This document shows, in pieces, positions 18,113-26,467 of a DNA stretch of 64,000 nucleotides; the first letter of the stretch is position 1; the number at the start of each line of letters is the position of its first letter. The position numbers and the translations under genes were made by a program. The notes under the pieces are model-generated. The model had not been told where the DNA came from. It saw only the letters and a program-made list of their open reading frames with translations, and made no database searches. Origin of the DNA: Streptomyces sp. SID8352 (lineage in GTDB: Bacteria; Actinomycetota; Actinomycetes; Streptomycetales; Streptomycetaceae); NCBI RefSeq assembly GCF_009862265.1, contig NZ_WWGX01000038.1:62001-126000 (forward strand), written 5' to 3'.

Positions 18113-19138
18113 TCAGCCCTCCCGCAGGGCGCTCAGGCCCTGCTCGACGAAGACGGGGACGAGCTCCCCGATGCGCTCGAATCCCCCGCCGACCGTCCTG
18201 CCGAGCGTGTGGCGGTAGTGGATGCCCTCCAGGATCACGGTGAGCTTGAACCAGGCGAAGGCGGTGTACCAGGCGAGGGCGGACACGTCCCGGCCGGAGA
18301 GCCGCGCGTACCGCTCGACCAGCTCGGCCGGGGCCGGATGGCCGGGCGCGTGGGCGGTCGTGGCGACGGGGGAGCCGGCGAGGACGGCCGTGCTGCTGTA
18401 CATCACCAGCAGGCCCAAATCGGTCAGCGGATCGCCGAGCGTGGACATCTCCCAGTCCAGGACCGCCCGGATGCCGTCGTCCGGGCCGCCGATCAGCACG
18501 TTGTCGAGCCGGTAGTCGCCGTGCACGACGGCCGGGGCGGGGGAGCGGGGCAGCGTCCGCGCGAGCGAGGCCCGCAGGGTGTCGACGCCGGGCAGGTCGC
18601 GGCTGTGGGAGGAGGCCAACTGCCTTGCCCAGCGGTCCAGCTGGCGCTCCAGGAAGCCCTCGGGGCGGCCGAAGTCCGCGAGCCCGGCGGCGGCCGGGTC
18701 GACCGAGTGCAGGGCGACGAGGGTGTCGACCAGGCCCAGCACGGCGGCCCGGGTGCGCCCGGGGCCGAGCGCGGCGAGCTGCCCGGCCGTCCGGTAGGGA
18801 GTGCCGTCGACGAACTCCATGACGTAGAACGGCGCCCCGGTCACCTCCTCGTCCTCGCAGAGCAGGACGGGCTCCGGCACCGGCACCGGCGTCGGGCGCA
18901 GGGCGGTGATCACGCGGTGCTCGCGACGCATGTCGTGCGCCGTGGCCAGGACGTGGCCGAGCGGGGGCCGCCGCACCACCCAGCGGGCGGTGCCGTCGGA
19001 GACGGCGTACGTGAGGTTGGACCGCCCGCCCTCGATCAGTCGTCCGGACAGGGGGCCGTCCAGCAGTCCGGGCCGCTCCCGGTCGAGCAGCGCGCGCAGC
19101 CGGTCGAGATCGAGCCCGGGCGGATGGTCGGTGCTCAT
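18113..19138 (-). CDS. Aminoglycoside-phosphotransferase-fold kinase, ACAD11/LvaA-like
   Basis: 341 residues. It begins LIEGGRSNLTYAV (nucleotide loop) and WVVRRPPLGHVLATAHDM (ATP-binding lysine replaced by the RRPP pattern of this subfamily). The catalytic loop HGDYRLDNVLI and metal motif LDWEMSTLGDP are intact. It is the first gene of the operon with the acyl-CoA dehydrogenase. Related proteins phosphorylate the hydroxyl of 4-hydroxyacyl-CoA: the ACAD10/11 N-terminal domain and LvaA of Pseudomonas levulinate catabolism. ATG 19138 is chosen; an upstream in-frame ATG at 19177 would add residues without family similarity. Confidence 0.88.
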   Translation of the reverse strand: MSTDHPPGLDLDRLRALLDRERPGLLDGPLSGRLIEGGRSNLTYAVSDGTARWVVRRPPLGHVLATAHDMRREHRVITALRPTPVPVPEPVLLCEDEEVTGAPFYVMEFVDGTPYRTAGQLAALGPGRTRAAVLGLVDTLVALHSVDPAAAGLADFGRPEGFLERQLDRWARQLASSHSRDLPGVDTLRASLARTLPRSPAPAVVHGDYRLDNVLIGGPDDGIRAVLDWEMSTLGDPLTDLGLLVMYSSTAVLAGSPVATTAHAPGHPAPAELVERYARLSGRDVSALAWYTAFAWFKLTVILEGIHYRHTLGRTVGGGFERIGELVPVFVEQGLSALREG

Positions 19139-19628
19139 CGTCGCTCCTACGGGGCAGGGGAAACGTACCGCACACATGATGCCGACCAGTCGGTATGTCG
19201 TCCAGGGGGTGTACGGGGTGCCGCGCGCGTTCCGGACGCCGGGAGCGTGGGCGGTGCCGGGCCTGGGGTGGGAGCGCGGGCGGGGCCGGTCGTCACCGGA
19301 CGGGCCGGTGCGCGGAAGGGGTGGCGGAGCGCGTGCCGGTGCGCCTCAGGGGTGAGAAGGCGTCGGGGTGCGCGGTGCCGGGGTGCGCCGGGACTCGTCG
19401 GGACCGCCGCGTCCGGCGGGCCGCGGAGGGGCGACTCCGGTGGGTGCGGGGTGCGGGGTAGGGGTACGGGCAGCTGCGGGCCGGTCGGGTCGGCGGAGCC
19501 GGTGGGGCGCGGACGAGGTCCGCCTCGGGCAGGGAGCGGGGCGCTGGGCGTGGGCCGGCGGAAGCCGCCGTCGGCGGGCCGACCGCCGGGCCGACCGCCG
19601 GGGCGGCGGCCGGAGCCGTCCGTGCCGG
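19139..19628. other. 490-bp gap, operator then featureless DNA
   Basis: Apart from the operator near the phosphotransferase start I find no gene, repeat or RNA here. The DNA from 19200 to 19628 is high-GC without coding signal. Confidence 0.5.
19181..19197. promoter_or_regulatory. TetR operator, CATACCGACTGGTCGGC on the minus strand
   Basis: Contains the palindrome CCGAC-TG-GTCGG and shares CATACCGACTGGT exactly with the site in front of the TetR gene at 15833. It begins 43 bp upstream of the phosphotransferase start. Confidence 0.68.
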
Positions 19629-19934
19629 TCAGAGGATCAGTACGGCCCCGCAGCCCGCCAGCGCCGCGATGCACAGGACCGCCGCGGCGGCCCGGGTCGG
19701 CGGCAGCGGCCCGGGGGAGGGGGAGCCGGCGAGGCCCTGTGTCCGGCGCTGCGCGATGTACAGGAAGCCCAGCCAGAGGGCGGCGCAGAGCGCGACGGCG
19801 ACGGCCTGGACGGGACCGGCGCCCCGGCCCAGGGCGGTGCGCGCGGCGAGCACGGCCGTGACGGTGGCGGAGAGGGTCGTGCGCCGCCAGGCCAGCCGGG
19901 TCCGCTCGGGCTGGAGCCCGGGGTCGCGGGTCAC
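19629..19934 (-). CDS. DUF202-family membrane protein, second of a pair
   Basis: 101 residues. The DUF202 start signature PERTRLAWRRTTLSATVTAVLAAR is followed by two further hydrophobic helices (VQAVAVALCAALWLGFLYIAQRR and RAAAAVLCIAALAGCGAVLIL). Its GTG start overlaps the stop of the preceding DUF202 gene as GTGA, indicating translational coupling, so the two products probably form one membrane complex. Biochemical role unknown. Confidence 0.85.
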   Translation of the reverse strand: MTRDPGLQPERTRLAWRRTTLSATVTAVLAARTALGRGAGPVQAVAVALCAALWLGFLYIAQRRTQGLAGSPSPGPLPPTRAAAAVLCIAALAGCGAVLIL

Positions 19935-20323
19935 CCCTCCCACCCGGTGAGGACCACGACGACCATGGCCACGGCGACCACCGCGACGACCAGGCTCATC
20001 ACGGCGGGGAAGCGGGAGACGGGCAGGTCCTCGCCGCGGCGCATGGCGCGTTCGCAGCGCACCCAGTGGTTGACGGCGCGCAGCGCGCACAGCACGCCGG
20101 CCGCGAGCAGCGCGAGCGCGAGCCCGACGCGCCAGCCCCGGCCCAGGGCGGGAAGGAACTGGTCCACCGCGAAACCGCCGCCGATCAGGGCGAGGGCGGT
20201 GCGCAGCCAGGCGAGGAAGGTGCGCTCGTTGGCGAGCGAGAACCGGTAGTCCGGGGTGCGGCCCTCCTCCCGGACCTCCTCGGGCGCGAACCACAACCGC
20301 ACGTTGCTGGCGAATTCCCTCAC
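19931..20323 (-). CDS. DUF202-family (YidH-like) membrane protein, first of a pair
   Basis: 130 residues. After an amphipathic head comes SLANERTFLAWLRTALALIGGGFAV, the DUF202 signature, and two more membrane helices (VGLALALLAAGVLCALRAV and SLVVAVVAVAMVVVVLTG). The GTG at 20323 is 6 nt after a minus-strand TAGGGT hexamer, so the mRNA is probably leaderless. It is coupled to the following DUF202 gene. Function not established. Confidence 0.88.
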   Translation of the reverse strand: MREFASNVRLWFAPEEVREEGRTPDYRFSLANERTFLAWLRTALALIGGGFAVDQFLPALGRGWRVGLALALLAAGVLCALRAVNHWVRCERAMRRGEDLPVSRFPAVMSLVVAVVAVAMVVVVLTGWEG

Positions 20324-20689
20324 CCCCGGACCCTAACCCCGCCCTCGGTCCCCCGCGCGAGCGACCGGGGCGCACCTGGCCCGGGGCCCACCGGCCGCGC
20401 CGGGACCGTGTCACCGGGTCACGCCGTCCGGCCGCCGGACCCGCACCGGACCGCGCCGCTCCGGCCCCCGGCCACCGTGGCCGGGTCCTCGCCTCCCCTC
20501 GGTCCCGGGTCCGCCGCCACCCTCCGGGCACGCCCCGTCCCGCCGCCGGACCCGTGCCGGGCAACCGCCGCCGGGCTTGCCCGGCCCGGTCCGGCCCCGT
20601 CCGTTGCCCGGGTGGGCCGGGGCTCCCCGGACCGGGGGCGGTCCCAGAAAGGGGGGCGTTCCCGGAAGGGGCCGTTCCCGGAAGGGGCG
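20324..20689. other. 366-bp gap, no gene seen
   Basis: High-GC spacer. The right end (20641-20690) contains two adjacent copies of TTCCCGGAAGGGG. Nothing else is recognisable besides the DUF202 promoter at its left edge. Confidence 0.5.
20330..20335 (-). promoter_or_regulatory. -10 box TAGGGT, leaderless promoter of the DUF202 pair
   Basis: Reads ACCCTA on the plus strand. Six nucleotides separate it from the GTG start of the first DUF202 gene. Confidence 0.5.
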
Positions 20690-21208
20690 TCACCCCCGTT
20701 CCCGCTCCCACGCCCGCAGCCGTTCGTACGCCGCCAGCCCGTCCGGGACCCAGTCCCAGTCACCGAGCCGCCGCTCCAACTCCGCCCCGGTGAGGAACCC
20801 GTGCCACTCCACCTCCTCCGCCTCCGGACGCACCGCCCCCGCCCAGCGCACCTCGTACACCGCCGACCACCACCGGCGCCCGCCGCCGTCGTCGAAGAGG
20901 AAGGAGAACCGGAACTCCGGCCGGGGCAGGCCGCTCACCCCCAGCTCCTCCCCGGCCTCCCGCAGCGCCGCGTCGTCGTAGGACTCGCCCGCCCCGACCA
21001 CCCCGCCGACGAACATGTCGTACCGCGAGGGGTACACCAGCTTCCCCGGTGTGCGACGGTGGACGAAGAACCGTCCCCGCGCGTCCCGGACCCGGACGAA
21101 GACCACGCGGTGGCACAGCCCGCGGGCGTAGACATCGCCCCGCCGCGCCCGGCCCACCACCCGGTCGTTCTCGTCCACGACATCGAGGATCTCGTCAGCC
21201 GCACTCAT
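20690..21208 (-). CDS. Nudix hydrolase, YfcD/IPP-isomerase-like
   Basis: 172 residues. The Nudix box is complete: GGVVGAGESYDDAALREAGEELGV, with its REAGEE metal-binding core. The N-terminus EILDVVDENDRVVGRARRGDVYARGLCHRVVFVRV resembles the YfcD/IPP-isomerase branch. It should hydrolyse a nucleoside-diphosphate-linked substrate in the cytosol; the substrate is unknown. The ATG at 21208 is taken as start because the family begins there. Confidence 0.9.
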   Translation of the reverse strand: MSAADEILDVVDENDRVVGRARRGDVYARGLCHRVVFVRVRDARGRFFVHRRTPGKLVYPSRYDMFVGGVVGAGESYDDAALREAGEELGVSGLPRPEFRFSFLFDDGGGRRWWSAVYEVRWAGAVRPEAEEVEWHGFLTGAELERRLGDWDWVPDGLAAYERLRAWERERG

Positions 21209-21419
21209 CCGCCCATCCAAGCAGCCGGGCACGCCGAGTGGTCGACACGGAACGGGCCGCCCGGGGCAACGGAGGCAAATCCCCCTCTTGGCGCAGGAGT
21301 TGAAGCGTGTAACACCCAAGCGGCCCTTGACGACGAGTGCGGCCGACGGTTTGCTGTGAGTGATCAGTCCATGGCAATCCGGCTACGACGACCAGCGCGT
21401 CGCGTGAGGAAGTTCCGCG

Positions 21420-22370
21420 GTGTCCCCACCTCCGCCTCCCCTCGGCCGCGCCCGCAGACGCGCCGGCCATCCTTTCGACGAGGCGCTCGACGACGCCGAA
21501 CTCACGACGGCACGCGCGGCGCTGGCGCAGGGACGCTGGCAGTCGGCGCGCTCCCTGATCACCCGGACGGGCGTGGAGTGGGACCGCCGCGGACACCGGA
21601 TCTCCGTCCTCGCCGCCGAACGCTACTGCGCCGCCTGGGCCCGTGAGTGGCTCCTCGCCGAGCCCGACTCCACCGACGCCTCCCTGCTGCTCGCCTTCGC
21701 CCTCGTCCGACGCGCGCTGCGCGGCAAGGAGAAGCCGGCCGCCGCCCGGGAGGCCTGCCGGAGCACCGCCGCGCTCGTCCCCGAGGACCCCACCCCCTGG
21801 CTGGGACTGCTGGTGCTGGAGCGCGAACTGGGCACCGACGACGATGTCGTCCGCGCCTTCGAGGCGGTCCGGGGCCGCTACGCCGACCACCACCACGCCC
21901 ACCACCTGATGGTCGCCCGCCTCGCCGAACAGCGCGCCGAGGACGGCCCGGACCCGCTGCACGAGGTCTACGACTTCGCCAACTGGGCCGCCGAACAGGC
22001 CCCCGCCGACTCCCCCCTGGCCATCCTGCCGGTCGTCGCTCACGCCGAGCGCTACCGCGTCCTGGCCGCCGCCGGCCACGAGTCCGCCGACCCCAGGTCC
22101 TCCGGCCACTGGGTCGGCCGCCGCGCCCGTCTGGTGATGAAGGCCGCCTTCGACTGGTGGCTGGAATGGGAGCAGGACGGCCACCCGCGCAGGCTGATCG
22201 ACCTCAACTTCCTGGCCCACGCCAAGTCCTGCGAGGGGCGCGGCGCCGAGGCCGCCGCCCTGTTCCACCGGATCGGTCCGCACGCCACCCCCGCGCCCTG
22301 GGCCTACCCGGACCGGGAACCGTACGCCGCCTTCCGCGCCGCCCGCGCCGACGCGCTGGGGACGGCCTGA
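21420..22370 (+). CDS. Conserved hypothetical, TPR-like helical protein
   Basis: 316 residues, soluble, rich in Ala/Arg helices of repeat-protein character (AAERYCAAWAREWLLAEPDSTDASLLLAFALVRRAL; TPWLGLLVLERELGTDDDVVRAFEAVRGRY). Such patterns suggest a tetratricopeptide-like scaffold, but I cannot assign a family. The GTG start has GAGGAAG about 9 nt upstream. It is 64 bp from the permease gene on the same strand, so the two may be one transcript. Function unknown. Confidence 0.75.
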   Translation: MSPPPPPLGRARRRAGHPFDEALDDAELTTARAALAQGRWQSARSLITRTGVEWDRRGHRISVLAAERYCAAWAREWLLAEPDSTDASLLLAFALVRRALRGKEKPAAAREACRSTAALVPEDPTPWLGLLVLERELGTDDDVVRAFEAVRGRYADHHHAHHLMVARLAEQRAEDGPDPLHEVYDFANWAAEQAPADSPLAILPVVAHAERYRVLAAAGHESADPRSSGHWVGRRARLVMKAAFDWWLEWEQDGHPRRLIDLNFLAHAKSCEGRGAEAAALFHRIGPHATPAPWAYPDREPYAAFRAARADALGTA

Positions 22371-22434
22371 CCCCACGACCCCACCTCCCCCACCCCGCCC
22401 CGCATCCCTACGACGACACAAGGACGGTCCCCCG

Positions 22435-23973
22435 ATGGCCATGGGCACTTCGAGCACACGGAAAGCCAGGCGCGACGGCGGCATCAGCACGTTCAAGGGG
22501 GAGGAACGGGCGCTGCGCGCCGACCGGCTGGGCACGGGGGGCCTGCTCCTGTCCGTCCTCGCCGCCACCGCGCCGCTCATGGTCGTCGCCGGGGTCATGC
22601 CCACCACGTACGCGGTCATCGGCATCGTCGGCCAGCCGCTGATCTTCGTGGTGCTGGGCGTCGTCCTCGTCCTGTTCAGCGTCGGCTACGCCGAGATGAG
22701 CCGCCACGTCCACAACGCGGGCGCCTTCTACGCGTACATCTCCCGCGGGCTGGGCGGGACCGCCGGGGCGAGCGCCGCCCTGGTCGCCATGGTCGCCTAC
22801 AACGCCCTCCAGGTCGGCATCTACGGCATCTTCGGCTTCGCGGTCTCCGGTCTCCTGTCCACCTATGCCGGGGTCGACATCGCCTGGTGGATCCCCGCGC
22901 TGGTGGGCGTCGTCGCGGTCGGCGCGCTGGGCTGGCTGAAGATCGACGTCAACGCGCGGGTGCTCGGAGTGCTCCTGCTCATCGAGGTCGTCCTCGTCGT
23001 GGTCTTCGACATCGCCGCGGTCTCCGACCCCGGACCGCAGGGGCTGTCGCTGCACGCCTTCAACCCGGACACCCTGACCGGCGCGGGCGTCGGCACCGCG
23101 CTGTGCTTCTGCATCGCCGCCTTCCTCGGCTTCGAGCAGGCGCCCGTCTACGCCGAGGAGACCAGCCGCCCGCACGTCCTGGTGCCGCGCGTGATGTTCC
23201 TGGCGGTCGCGGGAGTCGCCGTGTTCTTCGCCCTCAGCAGCTGGGCGCTGACCGTCGCCACCGGTCCCGACAGGATCGTCGGCAGTGCCCAGGAGCAGAG
23301 CGCCGGACTGCTGTTCAACCTCACCGAGGCCCGGCTCGGGGCCACCTTCACCGACGTCCTGCACGTGCTCTTCGTGACCGGCATGTTCGCCGCCCTGCTC
23401 AGCTTCCACAACGTGGTCGCCCGCTACGCCTTCGCCATGGGCCGCGAGGGGCTGCTGCCCGCCCCCTTCGGCCGCACCAGCGGCACCAGCGGCGCCCCCG
23501 GCACCGGTTCGCTGCTCCAGACCGCCGTCTCGCTGGTCATCGTCGTCGTCTTCGCGATCGTGGACGACAAGCCGGTCGGCGACCCGACCGAGCCCGTGCT
23601 GCACCTGTTCACCTGGGGCGGCAACATCGGCGCCCTCGGCGTCATCCTGCTGATGGCCGCCGCCTCCTTCTCCGTGGTCGCCTTCTTCGTCCGCCGCGGC
23701 GCCGCCGGTGCCCAGTGGATGCGGCTGACCACCTCCGTCCTGGCGGGCGTCGCCCTGCTGGTGATCGCCGGATACACGGTGAAGGACTTCGACGTGCTCG
23801 TCGGCGCGGGCCCCGGCTCGGCGCTGAGCTGGGTGCTGCCCGGGCTCATCGGCCTCGCGGTGGTCGCCGGGCTGGTGCAGGGCGCGATCCTGCGCGCCCG
23901 CGCGCCGGAGCGGCACGCCCGCATCGGCCTGGGCAACGAGGCGTTCCGGCTGGAGAAGGCGGCGTCGGAGTAG
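22435..23973 (+). CDS. APC-superfamily amino-acid permease
   Basis: 512 residues with about twelve hydrophobic helices. The first, GGLLLSVLAATAPLMVVAG, carries the unwound-helix pattern of APC transporters. EMSRHVHNAGAFYAYISRGLG and FLGFEQAPVYAEET are further family segments. Likely a proton-coupled importer of an amino acid or amine at the cytoplasmic membrane; substrate not assignable. An AAGGACGG site precedes the ATG. A second in-frame ATG two codons later is possible. Confidence 0.88.
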   Translation: MAMGTSSTRKARRDGGISTFKGEERALRADRLGTGGLLLSVLAATAPLMVVAGVMPTTYAVIGIVGQPLIFVVLGVVLVLFSVGYAEMSRHVHNAGAFYAYISRGLGGTAGASAALVAMVAYNALQVGIYGIFGFAVSGLLSTYAGVDIAWWIPALVGVVAVGALGWLKIDVNARVLGVLLLIEVVLVVVFDIAAVSDPGPQGLSLHAFNPDTLTGAGVGTALCFCIAAFLGFEQAPVYAEETSRPHVLVPRVMFLAVAGVAVFFALSSWALTVATGPDRIVGSAQEQSAGLLFNLTEARLGATFTDVLHVLFVTGMFAALLSFHNVVARYAFAMGREGLLPAPFGRTSGTSGAPGTGSLLQTAVSLVIVVVFAIVDDKPVGDPTEPVLHLFTWGGNIGALGVILLMAAASFSVVAFFVRRGAAGAQWMRLTTSVLAGVALLVIAGYTVKDFDVLVGAGPGSALSWVLPGLIGLAVVAGLVQGAILRARAPERHARIGLGNEAFRLEKAASE

Positions 23974-24028
23974 CGGCGGGACGGGGCCGGGCGGTCCGCC
24001 CGGGTCGCGTGCCCCGGGGCGCCCGCCG

Positions 24029-24176
24029 GTGGGGGCGTGTCCTGGGGGACGTGGGCCCCCGTCCGCGGAGGTGTGGGACCTGAGCCCCGTCCGTGGGGGC
24101 GTGTCCTGGGGCACCTGGGCCCCCGTCCGTGGGGGCGTGCCCCGGGGCACCCGGACCCCCGTCCACGAGGGCGTCC
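24029..24176. repeat. Tandem array of a 36-bp unit, about four copies
   Basis: The unit begins GTGGGGGCGTG, continues TCCTGGGGCACCTGGG and ends CCCCCGTCC. Copies start at 24029, about 24065 (degenerate, 28 bp), 24093, 24129 and 24165 (partial). The last three are spaced exactly 36 bp. Confidence 0.75.
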
Positions 24177-24315
24177 ATACGGGTGGAACCGGGGACCCGG
24201 CCGCCGTGCCTGGCGGGGGCGGCGCGCCACCGGCCGGTGCCGAAGCCGAGGGAGGGTGTCCGGCGACGGGTGCGGAGGGCGTGGGCCCCGTGGTCAGGCA
24301 TCGGCCCGGCCGCCG

Positions 24316-24356
24316 GGGTCACCGGCGTCACCGGCGTCACCGGGGTCACCGGCGTA
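24316..24356. repeat. Nonamer repeat GTCACCGGC/G, four copies
   Basis: Four consecutive units of GTCACCGGC with single-base variation (GTCACCGGG once). Confidence 0.7.
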
Positions 24357-24434
24357 TCGGAACCGCGAGCCACCGGACCCGGGGCCACCCGTCCCCCGGG
24401 GTGCCGGCCACCGGGGCACACCGGGAGCCCGGGG

Positions 24435-24968
24435 TCACCGGGGCGGCCGGGTGAGCGCCCGGAGGGCCCGCACCGCGCGCTCCACGACTTCCCCGGGACC
24501 CTCCGTGACCTCCACCGTCACGCCCGCCTCGTCCGGCTCCAGCGGCTGGAGGATCGCGAACTGCGAGTCCAGCAGAGCCGTCGGCATGAAGTGCCCCTCG
24601 CGGCGGGCCATCCACCGCCCGATCAGCTCCCGGTCCCCGGTGAGATGCAGGAACACCAGCTCGGGGGCGGCGGTCCGCAGCCGGTCGCGGTACGCCCGCT
24701 TCAGCGCCGAGCAGGCCACGACCCCGCCGAGCCCCGCCCGTCCCCGCGCCCACCGCCCGACGGCGTCCAGCCAGGGCCCGCGGTCCTCGTCGGTGAGCGG
24801 AGTGCCCGCCGACATCCGGGCGACGTTGGCCGGCGGGTGGAAGTCGTCGCCGTCGGCGCAGGCGACACCGAGCCGGGCCGCGAGCAGTCCGCCGACGGTG
24901 CTCTTGCCGGTGCCCGCGACACCCATCACCGCGACGACCGGGAGGACGTGCGCCCGCTGCGTCGGCAT
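24435..24968 (-). CDS. gntK: Gluconokinase
   Basis: 177 residues, the normal length for GntK-type kinases. Walker A is GVAGTGKST near residue 13, followed by ADGDDFHPPANVARMSAGTPLTDEDRGPWLD, the family gluconate-binding region, then CSALKRAYRDRLR and GHFMPTALLDSQFAILQPLE. It phosphorylates gluconate to 6-phosphogluconate. No gluconate permease or repressor is adjacent. ATG 24968 is chosen; an upstream extension lacks family similarity. Confidence 0.93.
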   Translation of the reverse strand: MPTQRAHVLPVVAVMGVAGTGKSTVGGLLAARLGVACADGDDFHPPANVARMSAGTPLTDEDRGPWLDAVGRWARGRAGLGGVVACSALKRAYRDRLRTAAPELVFLHLTGDRELIGRWMARREGHFMPTALLDSQFAILQPLEPDEAGVTVEVTEGPGEVVERAVRALRALTRPPR

Positions 24969-25098
24969 CCGGCCTCGCCGTCCGGTGGAGGTCCGCGGCC
25001 CGCCCCGGCGGCCCGCGCTGTCGACGCCACGGAACCCCACCGGCCGTGCCGCGCGCAACCCCGCCTCCCGCCCCGGGGCGGGAGGACCGGGGGCCCGG

Positions 25099-25473
25099 TC
25101 AGTCGAGGAACTCCCCGTCGACGTACACCCAGGCCCCGTCGACCCGCTCGAACCGGCTCCGCTCGTGCAGCGAGCCGCCCCGGTAGGAGGCCCGGAAGGT
25201 CACGGTGCCGGCGGAGTGGAAGGCCGAACCGGCGCCGGTCGCCAGGATCTCCAGCCCCGTCCACCGCGTCCCGGTGTCCGGGTCGAGCCGCGCGGGCCGG
25301 GTGCGCGGATGCCATGTCCGCAGCAGGTACCCGGCGTCCCCCTTCACGAAGGCGCAGTACCGGGACCGCATCAGGGCCTCGGCCGTCGGCGCGGCCGCGG
25401 CCCCGGAGTGGAAGCGGCCGCAGCACTCCGGATACGCCCCGGACAGCCCGCAGGGACAGGAACGCGTGCTCAT
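25099..25473 (-). CDS. YchJ-family (UPF0225) protein with SEC-C type zinc motif
   Basis: 124 residues. It begins with the motif STRSCPCGLSGAYPECCGRFH, cysteines typical of SEC-C/YchJ zinc binding, and continues APTAEALMRSRYCAFVKGDAGYLLRTWHP, the YchJ signature. The C-terminal beta-rich half (GTVTFRASYRGGSLHERSRFERVDGAWVYVDG) has the NTF2-like fold of the family. Biochemical role not established. An ATG three codons upstream (25482) is also possible. Confidence 0.88.
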   Translation of the reverse strand: MSTRSCPCGLSGAYPECCGRFHSGAAAAPTAEALMRSRYCAFVKGDAGYLLRTWHPRTRPARLDPDTGTRWTGLEILATGAGSAFHSAGTVTFRASYRGGSLHERSRFERVDGAWVYVDGEFLD

Positions 25474-25551
25474 GCGCCCCATTGTGCCCGCCGCTCCCGT
25501 CCTCGGGGAAAACGATGGCGGCCGGGCGGCGCCGGAGCGACACTGGCGGGC

Positions 25552-26097
25552 ATGCGCGAGTGTCACGAGGCGTCCGCCGGTCTGTCGCTGCGCCGTTGGT
25601 CCCCCGGCGACGCCCGGGCCGTCCGCGCGGCGTTCGCCGACCCGGAACTGGACCGGCAGACGAAGGAGCCCGTCACGTCCCCGCTCGGGGCGCGCCGGTG
25701 GCTGGCGGCACGGGAGGAGCAGTGGGCCGCGGGGACGGCCTTCGCCTTCGCCGTGGTCGACGGCGCGGACACCGTACTGGGCAACGTGGCCGTCGGCGCG
25801 GTCGACCGGCGCCACCGGACCGGATGGGTGTCGTACTGGACCGCTGCCCCGGCCCGGGGGCGCGGAGTGGCGTCCCGGGCCTGCCGGGCTCTGGCCCACT
25901 GGTCCTTCGGTGAACTGGGCCTGTTCCGGCTGGAGCTGGGCCACCGGACGGACAATCCGGCCTCCTGCCGGGTGGCCCGCGCCGCGGGCTTCGGGGCGGA
26001 GGGAGTGGAACGCGGGAAGCTGGAGTACGAGGGGGTCCGCCACGACGTGGAGCGCCACGCCCGCCTGTCCACCGACCCCGAGCCACCCCGACCGTGA
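25552..26097 (+). CDS. GNAT-family N-acetyltransferase (RimJ/RimL-like)
   Basis: 181 residues. The family pattern runs LSLRRWSPGDARAVRAAFADPEL, then VLGNVAVGAVDRRHRTGWVSYWTAAPARGRGVASRACRALAHW; ARGRGVAS is the acetyl-CoA pyrophosphate loop. LFRLELGHRTDNPASCRVARAAGF is the C-terminal signature. Likely acetylates an amine on a protein N-terminus or small molecule; the substrate is unknown. Divergent from the YchJ gene with about 75 bp between them. Confidence 0.88.
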   Translation: MRECHEASAGLSLRRWSPGDARAVRAAFADPELDRQTKEPVTSPLGARRWLAAREEQWAAGTAFAFAVVDGADTVLGNVAVGAVDRRHRTGWVSYWTAAPARGRGVASRACRALAHWSFGELGLFRLELGHRTDNPASCRVARAAGFGAEGVERGKLEYEGVRHDVERHARLSTDPEPPRP

Positions 26098-26236
26098 CCC
26101 CGGCCCCCGGCCCGCGCCCGCCCGCTTCCGCGGGCCACCGCCCGTGACCCCGTCGCGGAGGCGGAGCCGCCCTCGCGGGGCCGACGCCGGAGAAACAGAA
26201 AGACCCCAGATCGACTGGGGTCTCCACTGGTACTGG

Positions 26237-26321
26237 TGTCCGAGGGGGGACTTGAACCCCCACGCCCGATAAAGGGCACTAGCACCTCAAGCTAGCGCGT
26301 CTGCCATTCCGCCACCCGGAC
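26237..26321 (-). tRNA. tRNA-Leu, anticodon GAG
   Basis: Folds as a class II tRNA. The acceptor stem GTCCGGG pairs with CTCGGAC (one G-U) and the discriminator base is A. The anticodon stem CTAGC/GCTAG closes the loop TTGAGGT, giving anticodon GAG. A long variable arm (TGCCC...GGGCG) and the T-loop GTTCAAGTC are present. CCA appears to be encoded at 26236-26234, directly after the discriminator. Confidence 0.95.
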
Positions 26322-26467
26322 AAGGTGTCTGCCGCGCGAGGTTCCCCCCGTGGCGACGACGTAAACATTACCAGGCTTTCCCGGGTGGGCGATCACCCAT
26401 GGTTGGGCGGCGGCGCCCGGCGGGAGAGGATGAGGGGACCATCAGCGGCGACAGCGGGAGGAACCAC

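Larger units (their letters stand above)
23974..24434. other. 461-bp gap with two tandem-repeat arrays
   Basis: Convergent spacer between the permease and gluconokinase genes. It is largely taken up by the 36-bp and 9-bp arrays listed separately. Open frames running through it have no family features. Confidence 0.6.

Noticed and set aside
24029..24356. Possible CRISPR array from 36-bp repeats
   Set aside because: The units are contiguous with no unique spacers and there are no cas genes in the window; the Cas4-like nuclease at 54-55 kb is 30 kb away and stand-alone.
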